Shown: piece by piece, positions 1 through 6,799 of the stretch
How the letters are laid out: each line of letters starts with the position of its first letter
Position numbering within the stretch: the stretch's first letter is position 1
From: CAZOOM01 sp964460795
Lineage (GTDB): Bacteria > Omnitrophota > Omnitrophia > Omnitrophales > Aquincolibacteriaceae
DNA: 16,204 nt
Assembly (NCBI GenBank): GCA_964460795.1
Contig: CAYWRU010000072.1
Location: 1-16,204, forward strand
Reading direction: 5' to 3'
Made by a program: the position numbers and the translations under genes
The notes under the pieces: generated by a model
Told to the model about the DNA's origin: nothing
What the model saw: only the letters and a program-made list of their open reading frames with translations
Databases searched by the model: none

Positions 1-782
1 GGGACCGTACTGAGGTATTCGACATCCACATGCTGCGAAAGGATGCCGTAAAGATCTGCCGCCATTTTAAAATCCACAAATTGATCTTCACAAGCCGCAA
101 CCAGGTTCGAGACGGTATTTCGTTCCAAGTTAAATTCAAGGAGAATGACTTCATGGGGCTTGAGTTCCGTGATAAAGGATTCAGCTTGGCGGACACTGCC
201 GAGAATCGGTACATCATCCAGGTGTTTTCCGACGGACTCAGGATCCGCGGCCAGAATTCCAAGGATTTGTTTCCCATAATGAGGATTATGGCGGGCCCAT
301 TGGATAATCTGGCGGGTGTTTCGATTGGCGCCGACGAGGAGAACGCGATCGATATCTTTGAAACGGCATTTTCGGAAATACTCATATTCGATGAGGAGAT
401 AACGGCCCAGGGAAATAATAATCATCGAAATGATCCAGAGCAGGACGAGATAAATCCGGGAATAGGTCAGTTCGCGGTAAAAGAAGGTCAAGGACATGAG
501 AATGAGGACAGAAAAAGAAACGGCCTTTAAGATTTGAAAAATTTCCTCGATGCGGCGTCGGCGGTTTTTTGAGCTATAGAGGCCATAGGCGCGAAAAACT
601 CCGAGATAGACAGGGACTATGACGACCAGGGCTCTTAGATATTCCTGGAATTCAGGCGGCGATCCTTGGACTTCGATCACGCCGAGATAAAATCGGAAAT
701 GGTAGGTGGCAAAGAAACTGGTAATGACCATGAGGCTGTCGATTAGAACCGTGAGTGGAGAAAGGAATCGGCTTTTGTTCAT
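1..782 (-). CDS. Polyprenyl-phosphate glycosyl-1-phosphate transferase, N-terminal part (runs off the left edge)
   Basis: Reading the minus strand from the ATG at 782 gives 260 intact codons to the window edge. Four hydrophobic stretches (about residues 8-27, 48-68, 84-102 and 108-130) are followed by a nucleotide-binding-like fold beginning RVLLVGANRNTRQI at 146-159. This is the layout of the WcaJ/WbaP/PglB-related family: a membrane region, then a CoA_binding_3 (Rossmann-like) domain. The C-terminal bacterial sugar transferase domain that moves a sugar-1-phosphate onto undecaprenyl phosphate would lie beyond position 1 and cannot be seen. The start is one base after the TGA of the upstream GT4 gene (784-786), so the gene is probably co-transcribed. 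Such enzymes start assembly of lipid-linked O-antigen or capsule units at the inner membrane. The sugar is not predictable. The family call is firm; catalytic activity is inferred from the family. Confidence 0.85.
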   Translation of the reverse strand, partial: MNKSRFLSPLTVLIDSLMVITSFFATYHFRFYLGVIEVQGSPPEFQEYLRALVVIVPVYLGVFRAYGLYSSKNRRRRIEEIFQILKAVSFSVLILMSLTFFYRELTYSRIYLVLLWIISMIIISLGRYLLIEYEYFRKCRFKDIDRVLLVGANRNTRQIIQWARHNPHYGKQILGILAADPESVGKHLDDVPILGSVRQAESFITELKPHEVILLEFNLERNTVSNLVAACEDQFVDFKMAADLYGILSQHVDVEYLSTV

Positions 783-783
783 G

Positions 784-1875
784 TCACGATGTCGGCTGAA
801 TCTTTAAAGTTTCCCGGATAAATTTTTTGAGATGATTCTGAAAGCGTTCGCGGGAAAAGGACTGAACCCGGAGCGCCGTTTGGGCGCGATTATAATCATT
901 TTTCTCAAATTTTAAAACAGCTTCCCGAAGCGAATCCGCAGTCTGACGTTCGAAAAATATTCCCGATTTGACGCTTTCAAGTGCCCCTCCTCGTCCATAG
1001 GCGACCACAGGAACGCCGCAGGCCTGAGCTTCCAAGGGGACAATGCCGAAATCTTCTTCGGTGGGAAAGATCAAAGCCTTGGCTTTTGAATAGACGGCGG
1101 CTAAAGCCTCATCTGAAATATTTCCCAGAAATTGAATCTTCGGCGATTTTGCCAGCGATTGATAACGCGCCTTGAGTGGTCCAGATCCAGCCACAATCAA
1201 GGGTTGATCCAGGTGATTGAAGGCCTCAATTGCGAGGTCGACTCGTTTATAAGGGACGAAGGCCGAGACCACAAGATAGTATTCCCCTTCCAAATCAAGA
1301 CAGCGGAAGCGGTCGATTTCCACCGGAGGATGGATGACCTCTGCTTCTCGCTGATAAAATTTCCGGATCCTTGACCGAACATTTTCAGAATTGGCAATGA
1401 AGAAATTTACATTGGAATTTGCAGCAAGATCCCAGGCGCGCAAAAATTTCATAATATTTTGAATGAGGATGCGGAGAGGTCCCGGAAAATGTCCAAAGTA
1501 TTCATCTTCAAAACCCCAAGCGTAGCGCATCGGAGTGTGGCAGTAACAAATGTGGACAGCTCCTTTTGGGATGGGAACTCCTTTGGCCACACAATGGGAG
1601 GACGAAATGACAAGGTTTGTATCCGGTTCAATCTTCAGTGTTCGAATCATCATCGGGAGGATGGGAAGCAGCCAACGGTAAAAAGTACGGATGCCGGGAA
1701 TATGTTGCAGAAAACTGGTGCGGATTTTCATTTTTTGAAGGGCCGGACTTAAGCGCGAACGATCGCAAAAAAGAGTGTAAAGGGTCGCCTGTGGATAAAC
1801 CTCGGCAATGGCTTCTAACACCCTTTCCCCGCCCCGCATGTGAATGAGCCAGTCGTGTACAAGCGCGATTTTCAA
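784..1875 (-). CDS. GT4-family glycosyltransferase (WbaZ-like)
   Basis: A 363-residue retaining glycosyltransferase with the GT-B fold, probably cytoplasmic and membrane-associated, adding one sugar to a lipid-linked intermediate. The N-terminus MKIALVHDWLIHMRGGERVL is characteristic of mannosyltransferase-like GT4 proteins. The donor-binding half has the E-x7-E motif, E274 in EEDFGIVPLE to E282, followed by ACGVPVVA. ICYCHTPMRYAWG in the first half is also typical. The start codon is TTG at 1875-1873, overlapping the TGA of the upstream GT4 gene as TTGA. No in-frame ATG lies nearby, and a GAGG stretch lies five bases before the TTG, so the rare start is credible. The next gene starts one base after the stop. 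Donor and acceptor cannot be deduced. Confidence 0.92.
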   Translation of the reverse strand: MKIALVHDWLIHMRGGERVLEAIAEVYPQATLYTLFCDRSRLSPALQKMKIRTSFLQHIPGIRTFYRWLLPILPMMIRTLKIEPDTNLVISSSHCVAKGVPIPKGAVHICYCHTPMRYAWGFEDEYFGHFPGPLRILIQNIMKFLRAWDLAANSNVNFFIANSENVRSRIRKFYQREAEVIHPPVEIDRFRCLDLEGEYYLVVSAFVPYKRVDLAIEAFNHLDQPLIVAGSGPLKARYQSLAKSPKIQFLGNISDEALAAVYSKAKALIFPTEEDFGIVPLEAQACGVPVVAYGRGGALESVKSGIFFERQTADSLREAVLKFEKNDYNRAQTALRVQSFSRERFQNHLKKFIRETLKIQPTS

Positions 1876-2993
1876 GGAAGCCTCAAGAGTTCTTCGTAGA
1901 CTTGAAAAGTAGTGTCTGCGGTTTTTTTCCAGTCAAAGCGGCGAACATTTTCAAATCCCTTAGCAGTAAGGGACATGCGAAGCGCATTGGATCTTTCAAT
2001 GCCCAGAAGGAATTTAAGAAGTTGATCGCTATTTAAGGGGTCAAAAAGAAGTGCGGCCTCTCCGGTTACTTCGGGAATAGAGGAAGTTCGCGTTGCAATG
2101 ACGGGAGCACCGCAGGCCATGGCTTCCAAAAGCGTGAGACCAAAACCTTCATACAGCGAGGGATGAACAAGTGCCAGCGCATGACTGTATAAAAGTCGAA
2201 GCTCTTCTCCTGAAATTCCCTGTAATATTTTGACGGAAGGCGACGAGGCGAGGCCGGGTAGAAGTTCGGCCAATTGTTTATAATTCGGATCCACTTTGCC
2301 TACCAGGAGCAGGGACGCGTGAATCTGGCCGGCCTCAACTCCTTTTTGAAATTCCCGGATCAGCCACGCCACATTTTTGTGAGGTTTCATCAGTCCCACA
2401 TAAAGAAAAAAAGGGGCGCGAAAGCCGTGTTTATTTTGAAATTCAACAAGACGCTCCGGATTTTTTTGCGGTGAAAAAGAATTAGAGACGCCTTCATGGG
2501 TCACGCGAATCATTTCAGGAGATACGCCGAGGTGATGAATAATGTCTCCACGGGTATGCTCCGAGACAGTGAGAATCCGGTCCGCCTGGCTGGCCACACG
2601 GCGAAACAAGGTGGTGGCATAGAAGGCCTGAAGCGGATTGAGGAATGTTTTTCTAAAAATCCAGTGGATTAAATCATGCAAGGTAACAACAAGGCGTGTT
2701 TTATGTTTAAAAAAAGGCGCATTGTAATGAGGTGAGTGCCAGACTTTGCACTCCGAGACAAATCTTCCATAAGAAAGTTGCTCACGGACGGAGTAAATGT
2801 CATCCGGAAAATGCTGCACCGTAATTCCACTAGGAATTTCAGGAGGAAGGTGCTTAGGATCCTTTAAAAAAAAACAGGTTTTGAGTCCGGCGCGGCGAAG
2901 ATTTTCTGAGAGAGGAGGAAGAATCCCCTTCAAATAAGTGCCTATGCCTGAATTTTGGAGCATTCTCAGGTCTAGACCCAGGTCAAATTTCAT
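1872..2993 (-). CDS. GT4-family glycosyltransferase
   Basis: A 373-residue GT-B glycosyltransferase of the group 1 (GT4) family. It opens with MKFDLGLDLRMLQNSGIGTY, where the SGIGTY segment is the glycine-rich loop near the acceptor site. VVTLHDLIHWIF follows in the first half. The second half has FLYVGLMKPHKN, where the donor domain begins, and the E-x7-E motif E282 to E290 in EGFGLTLLEAMACGAPVI, then SSIPEVTGEAALLFDP. The ATG at 2993 lies inside the end of the upstream GT9 gene (11-base overlap). The stop overlaps the TTG start of the next GT4 gene by four bases. These overlaps suggest coupled translation of the three genes. The sugar transferred is unknown. Confidence 0.93.
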   Translation of the reverse strand: MKFDLGLDLRMLQNSGIGTYLKGILPPLSENLRRAGLKTCFFLKDPKHLPPEIPSGITVQHFPDDIYSVREQLSYGRFVSECKVWHSPHYNAPFFKHKTRLVVTLHDLIHWIFRKTFLNPLQAFYATTLFRRVASQADRILTVSEHTRGDIIHHLGVSPEMIRVTHEGVSNSFSPQKNPERLVEFQNKHGFRAPFFLYVGLMKPHKNVAWLIREFQKGVEAGQIHASLLLVGKVDPNYKQLAELLPGLASSPSVKILQGISGEELRLLYSHALALVHPSLYEGFGLTLLEAMACGAPVIATRTSSIPEVTGEAALLFDPLNSDQLLKFLLGIERSNALRMSLTAKGFENVRRFDWKKTADTTFQVYEELLRLP

Positions 2994-4182
2994 ACGGGGC
3001 CTTGGGACTGACAGAATAAGATTTTAGATGCGGCTGCAGCGTTTGGAGTACTTCCTGAACAGAAATTTCCTCGAGGCAGGCATGATGTTTGAGCGGACAT
3101 ATTTTTGCATGGCAGGGTGAACACGGAACCGGATGAGTAATGAGGGTCAGGGATTTGGACCAAGGGCCCCAGCATTTTGGATCCGTGGTGCCGCTGAAAA
3201 GAATGACCATGGGAATCCCCGAGAGGGCCGCCAGGTGGGCCGGGCCGGAATCATTTCCAAGATAAAGATCGGAAAGAGAGTAAAGCGCAGGAAGATCCGG
3301 AAGCGCGCATTTTCCCCGCAAGTCTTGAACCGCTAAAGGATCAAAATCTGAGAAATCAAAAAGGGCTTGGTCTTGCCGTGTTCCGATCAAAACAATTTTC
3401 GCAAACTCTCCTTCCGTCAAAGTCTTGATCAGCGACCGGTAGTTTTCGTGCGGCCATCGTTTCGAGGGATAGCCGGCGCTGGTATGGATGGCGATGAGAG
3501 GTTTAATATTTTCACGGAATAATTTTGGGAGCAATCCTTCGACACGGTTTCGTGATTCTTCGCAAATAGGAAAGGATTCAAAAGTCGGAGCGCTTTCAAT
3601 GCCGAAGGTTTTAAGGAGTTCAAAATTTACAAGGACTTGATGCAGCTTCTGGGGATATTCACAGGTTCGATCTAACAAAAACCCGCCTCCCGTTGCTCCG
3701 TAGGAAATCGTGAATGCAGCGTGTGCCCGTTTCATCATGATAAGATTTCGAAAGTCCCCGCGGAAATCAACGCCAAGGTCATAGCGATTTTTTTTGAGAA
3801 TATGAATCAGTTGTTCGGCTTCCAGAAGCTTTTTTCCAAAAAATGCGGAAGAAAACCAGGAAGATTTAGCCTCGTAGATTTCATGAATAAAGGGTAGAGA
3901 CCTTGCCAGCAAACTTCCATCGGAAGCCACGACCAGATCCAATTGTGCCGAAGGGTATTTCTCTGAAAGCGCCCGAAGTGCCGGAAGGGTCATTAAAAAA
4001 TCACCCAAAGAGTCATTGCGGATGGCCAGAATCCGGTGAACCGATTCCGGAGCTGGAAGATCCTTGGGCTTGGCGCAAGCGAGTGTTTTGAGCGTATATC
4101 CGAAACCATCAACCATCGCCATGAGCAAGCGACGGTGCCAGGCTCGAAAATGATATTGACTCAGGAAACGGGGTGTTTTCAT
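2983..4182 (-). CDS. GT9 (heptosyltransferase-family) glycosyltransferase
   Basis: A 399-residue protein of the ADP-heptose:LPS heptosyltransferase family (GT9, GT-B fold). Visible features, numbered from the ATG at 4182, are HRILAIRNDSLGDFLMTLPA near residue 50 (N-terminal acceptor domain), HTSAGYPSKRWP in the linker region, and GNDSGPAHLAALSGIP at 309-324, the family's donor-site signature. Near the C-terminus four cysteines are spaced C354-x2-C357-x4-C362-x6-C369, as in many GT9 proteins. The reading frame opens at a GTG at 4230, but the added 16 residues (MSKHDRS...) look unlike a family N-terminus and that GTG has no ribosome-binding site. I prefer ATG 4182, preceded only by a weak AAGG. 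It may transfer heptose or another sugar; GT9 proteins also occur outside LPS core synthesis. The gene is the first after a 125-base spacer and may have its own promoter. Confidence 0.92.
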   Translation of the reverse strand: MKTPRFLSQYHFRAWHRRLLMAMVDGFGYTLKTLACAKPKDLPAPESVHRILAIRNDSLGDFLMTLPALRALSEKYPSAQLDLVVASDGSLLARSLPFIHEIYEAKSSWFSSAFFGKKLLEAEQLIHILKKNRYDLGVDFRGDFRNLIMMKRAHAAFTISYGATGGGFLLDRTCEYPQKLHQVLVNFELLKTFGIESAPTFESFPICEESRNRVEGLLPKLFRENIKPLIAIHTSAGYPSKRWPHENYRSLIKTLTEGEFAKIVLIGTRQDQALFDFSDFDPLAVQDLRGKCALPDLPALYSLSDLYLGNDSGPAHLAALSGIPMVILFSGTTDPKCWGPWSKSLTLITHPVPCSPCHAKICPLKHHACLEEISVQEVLQTLQPHLKSYSVSPKAPYEI

Positions 4183-4203
4183 AGGCCTTGAATAATGGCC
4201 TAT
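4181..4203 (-). repeat. Inverted repeat overlapping the GT9 start codon
   Basis: ATAGGCC (4181-4187) and GGCCTAT (4197-4203) are perfect 7-base inverted copies around a 9-base A/T-rich spacer. On the minus strand the downstream arm ends in the first two bases of the preferred GT9 ATG (4182), and the upstream arm overlaps the -10-like hexamer. It could be an operator, or an RNA hairpin that hides the start codon on read-through transcripts. The repeat is seen directly; its role is inference. Confidence 0.4.
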
Positions 4204-4207
4204 TGTA
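4202..4207 (-). promoter_or_regulatory. Possible -10 element upstream of the GT9 gene
   Basis: The minus strand reads TACAAT here, five of six matches to the sigma-70-type -10 consensus and about 20 bases before the preferred ATG. No acceptable -35 box is visible at 16-18 bases: the best candidate, TGTCGA, is poor. It may be an extended or non-canonical promoter, or chance. The spacer between two otherwise tightly packed gene blocks is the main reason to consider it. Confidence 0.25.
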
Positions 4208-4269
4208 GCAGAGCGATCATGCTTCGACACTATCGATTTCCCGGAAAGGCTCCTAGGGGGTAAGCCGGG

Positions 4270-4294
4270 TTGAAATTTTTAGAAAAAATTTCAA
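4270..4294 (-). repeat. 25-base A/T-rich palindrome between the DUF5989-like and GT9 genes
   Basis: TTGAAATTTTT (4270-4280) and AAAAATTTCAA (4284-4294) form a perfect 11-base inverted repeat with a three-base loop. It begins 14 bases downstream of the DUF5989-like stop codon. It is neither G/C-rich nor followed by a T tract, so it is not a standard rho-independent terminator, although the A/T-rich stem could slow polymerase. It could also be a protein-binding palindrome. A short TTCAA (4300-4304, minus strand) could pair with the first arm as an alternative structure. Confidence 0.45.
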
Positions 4295-4307
4295 ACGAGT
4301 TGAACCT

Positions 4308-4466
4308 CTAAAAGAGCGTGTAAATAAACGGTGCGACCGGGGTACTTTGCGTCAAGACAATCAAGATCCCTAAGAGAAGAAAAACCAAAATAATGGGTGT
4401 AAGCCACCATTTCTTACGGACTTTTAGAAAATCCCAGAATTCTTTTAAGATTGAAAGCTTGCCCAT
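4308..4466 (-). CDS. DUF5989-like small membrane protein (52 aa)
   Basis: A 52-residue open reading frame beginning MGKLSILKEFWDFLKVRKKW and ending STPVAPFIYTLF. A basic, amphipathic N-terminus (about 1-19) is followed by one membrane segment (about 21-39). The KKWWL start of the membrane segment and the APFIYTLF C-terminus match what I know of the DUF5989 family, whose genes often neighbour carbamoyltransferases and SxtJ-like genes. The ATG at 4466 has a strong ribosome-binding site, AAGGAG, five bases upstream. It lies 11 bases after the SxtJ-like stop, so co-transcription is very likely. Function is unknown. A role as an inner-membrane partner of the carbamoyltransferase is an inference from gene order alone. 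Confidence 0.85.
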   Translation of the reverse strand: MGKLSILKEFWDFLKVRKKWWLTPIILVFLLLGILIVLTQSTPVAPFIYTLF

Positions 4467-4471
4467 GGCGG

Positions 4472-4477
4472 CTCCTT
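4472..4477 (-). promoter_or_regulatory. Ribosome-binding site of the DUF5989-like gene
   Basis: The minus strand reads AAGGAG, five bases before the ATG at 4466. It is the strongest Shine-Dalgarno match I found in the window and overlaps the sequence next to the TAG stop of the SxtJ-like gene. It supports the 52-codon frame as a real gene. Confidence 0.75.
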
Positions 4478-4903
4478 CTAAAATTGATTTTCGCAGCCCT
4501 TGGAAAGATCGGGCGCTTTAGGTTTAGGAATCCAGTACGTGTCCCCCGCTTTGCGAAATTCTAAATCAAGAAACTTTTTCCCGAAAATCCGGGCTATAAG
4601 CGCAAGCGGGGTAATGGTTAAAAAAAAGAGAATGGTCAAAGCAAGGAGTGACATGATGGATCCCATGATCAACGCGAAAACCATCATGGGGATATAGACG
4701 AATTTCATAATGCGAGGCAGAAAGCGGCAAAGAATATAAAGTCCGCCGGCAAGAATCAAAAGTCTCCACGAAATTTTATGAGCGAAAATCAAGACAAAAA
4801 GGGCGATTACGGAGAAAAATATTAGGCCGCCCAGGCCGAACTCCTGGACGTCTTTGGTCTCCGATTTAATGGATAGAATTTCTTTCTTGAGGTTTTTGAT
4901 CAT
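4478..4903 (-). CDS. SxtJ-like membrane protein
   Basis: A 141-residue protein with three or four hydrophobic segments: about 23-41, 46-60 and a long stretch 67-106 that could cross twice. The N-terminus is charged (KKEILSIKSETKDVQEFG). After the last membrane segment come ITPLALIARIFGKKFLDL (about 97-114) and DTYW (121-124), which fit the C-terminal pattern I associate with the SxtJ family, named after a protein in the cyanobacterial saxitoxin cluster next to the carbamoyltransferase SxtI. The start is only three bases after the carbamoyltransferase stop, and the DUF5989-like gene follows directly. No enzymatic motif is visible. The stable association suggests it helps the carbamoyltransferase act on a membrane-bound substrate, but this is inferred. 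Confidence is high for a membrane protein and good for the family. Confidence 0.82.
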   Translation of the reverse strand: MIKNLKKEILSIKSETKDVQEFGLGGLIFFSVIALFVLIFAHKISWRLLILAGGLYILCRFLPRIMKFVYIPMMVFALIMGSIMSLLALTILFFLTITPLALIARIFGKKFLDLEFRKAGDTYWIPKPKAPDLSKGCENQF

Positions 4904-4906
4904 ACA

Positions 4907-6727
4907 TTAATCCAGAGCGAATTCTTTTCGCCAATCCGAGTCTTTTTCCAGCTTTTTTTGCTGCGTTTTATCCAGAATGAAATTTTCCAAAATTAAGTAA
5001 TCCATTTCCGTGCGCATGAAACATTTAAAGGCATCCTCGGGACTTGCGACAAGCGGTTCCCCTCTTACATTGAAGGAGGTGTTGATAAAGGTGGCGCACT
5101 TGTGCCGGTCTCTTAGGGCCTTCAGGGTGTCATAATAAGAAGGATTCACTTCCCGTGTGACGGTCTGGATGCGCGCTGAATAATCTACATGGGTGACTGC
5201 TGGAATCGTGGACCGGACCACGTTCAGTTTATCAATGCCGAATTTCTGATTTTCTTCCGCGCTCATCTCACGGCGAAGCTTTTTCTGAACGGGAGCCACG
5301 AGCAGCATGTAGGGACTGGCTTGATTCAACTCAAAATAATTCGAGACCTCTTCTTCTAAAATGGACGGCGCAAAGGGCCGGAAACTTTCCCGGAATTTGA
5401 TTTTAAGATTCATGACTTCCTGCATCTTCGGAGAACGAGCGTCTCCGATAATCGAGCGGCCTCCCAGAGCGCGTGGACCAAATTCAAGGCGTCCAGAAAA
5501 CCATCCAATGACTTTCTCGGCGGCAATTAAATCAGCGACGGTTTTGGGGAGTTCTGCATCAGAGAGTTCGCGGTAAGGAATTTTATTCTCATCCAAATAT
5601 GTTTTGATTTCTGTTCGGCTAAAGTGCGGGCCTAGGTAGGAACCTTGCATGGCATCACTTTTACCATCGGGTTTACGAGGATTTCCCAGATATTGATACC
5701 AGGCGTAAAGTGCAGCCCCCAGAGCTCCTCCGGCATCACCGGCTGCGGGTTGGATCCAGAGACTTTCGAAATTTCCATCACGCAGGATTTTTCCATTGGC
5801 CACGCAATTGAGGGCAACGCCTCCGGAAAGACAAAGGTGCTTCATGCCTGTGACTTTGCGAATGTGACGTGCCATTTTGATCATGACTTCTTCGGTGACT
5901 TCTTGAATAGATTTTGCAATGTCCATGTCCTTTTGAGTGATGCGGGATTCTGGACGGCGTGGTGGTCCTCCAAAGAGTTTATGAAAGTTGGAGTTGGTCA
6001 TGGTGAGTCCGACGCAGTAATTAAAATAATCTAAATTCAAACGGAATGATCCATCTTCTTTTACGTCGATGAGGTTTTTTAAGATCAAATCTTTGTATTT
6101 AGGTTCTCCGTAGGGAGCGAGTCCCATGAGTTTATATTCTCCGGAGTTGACCCGGAAGCCGGCATAGTAGGTAAAGGCCGAATAAAGAAGCCCAAGTGAA
6201 TGGGGAAAATGGATCTCGGAAAGAATTTCGAGTTTTGAGCCTTGTCCAATTCCATAACTTGCCGTGGCCCACTCCCCGACTCCATCTGCGGTCAAAAATG
6301 CTGCCTCAGAATAAGGTGACGGATAAAAAGCCGAAGCCGCGTGAGATTCATGATGTTCGGGAAAAAGAATCTTGCCTTTGAAAGCCGGGAGTTTGTCCTG
6401 GATCAGGGATTTGATCCAGAGTTTTTGCTTTAACCAGACTGGCATAGCCTTCAGGAACGAAAGAAGTCCGCGGGGAGCAAAGGCGAGATAGCTTTCCAAA
6501 AGCCGTTCAAATTTCACAAAGGGTTTTTCGTAGAAAACGACGAGGTCCAGATCCTTTGTCTCGATCCCTCCGGTTTTGAGGCAGTAATTGATCGCGTGCT
6601 GTGGAAAATCCGCATCATGTTTTTTGCGGGTAAACCGCTCTTCCTGAACTGCCGCGACAATACGGCCATCCTGAACCAGACAGGCGGCAGCATCGTGATA
6701 AAACGCTGAAATTCCAAGGATGTTCAT
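4907..6727 (-). CDS. NodU/CmcH-family O-carbamoyltransferase
   Basis: A full-length 606-residue carbamoyltransferase that uses carbamoyl phosphate and ATP to carbamoylate a hydroxyl group, often on a sugar. The N-terminal Kae1-like domain opens with NILGISAFYHDAAACLVQDG and contains QEERFTRKKHD (28-38), the metal-binding histidine region HHESHA (125-130) and TADGVGEWAT (146-155). LSGGVALNCVANGKI follows in the middle. The C-terminal domain carries GRLEFGPRALGGRSI and TFINTSFNVRGEPLV, both hallmarks of the family. All landmark motifs are intact, so I expect activity. The ATG at 6727 is the conserved family start, but no Shine-Dalgarno sequence precedes it and a 72-base spacer separates it from the ligase gene. 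Two small membrane-protein genes follow and form a module with it. In this locus the likely target is a sugar of the lipid-linked repeat unit. Confidence 0.95.
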   Translation of the reverse strand: MNILGISAFYHDAAACLVQDGRIVAAVQEERFTRKKHDADFPQHAINYCLKTGGIETKDLDLVVFYEKPFVKFERLLESYLAFAPRGLLSFLKAMPVWLKQKLWIKSLIQDKLPAFKGKILFPEHHESHAASAFYPSPYSEAAFLTADGVGEWATASYGIGQGSKLEILSEIHFPHSLGLLYSAFTYYAGFRVNSGEYKLMGLAPYGEPKYKDLILKNLIDVKEDGSFRLNLDYFNYCVGLTMTNSNFHKLFGGPPRRPESRITQKDMDIAKSIQEVTEEVMIKMARHIRKVTGMKHLCLSGGVALNCVANGKILRDGNFESLWIQPAAGDAGGALGAALYAWYQYLGNPRKPDGKSDAMQGSYLGPHFSRTEIKTYLDENKIPYRELSDAELPKTVADLIAAEKVIGWFSGRLEFGPRALGGRSIIGDARSPKMQEVMNLKIKFRESFRPFAPSILEEEVSNYFELNQASPYMLLVAPVQKKLRREMSAEENQKFGIDKLNVVRSTIPAVTHVDYSARIQTVTREVNPSYYDTLKALRDRHKCATFINTSFNVRGEPLVASPEDAFKCFMRTEMDYLILENFILDKTQQKKLEKDSDWRKEFALD

Positions 6728-6799
6728 AGATGGTCAAAAAGTTTATGTAGTACAGGATTTAAAAGCAATTCAAATCTCAGCAAGGTCATCAAAATTCAG

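Noticed and set aside
30..530. Plus-strand open frame of 166 codons
   Set aside because: It lies antisense to the initiating transferase, whose minus-strand frame gives a clear membrane plus Rossmann-like protein. The plus-strand product resembles no family I know.
4183..4230. Longer GT9 start at GTG 4230
   Set aside because: The added 16 residues are unlike GT9 N-termini, there is no ribosome-binding site, and the region carries the possible -10 element and inverted repeat.
4270..4294. Rho-independent terminator after the DUF5989-like gene
   Set aside because: The stem is A/T-rich and no T tract follows it on the minus strand, so I listed it only as a palindrome.
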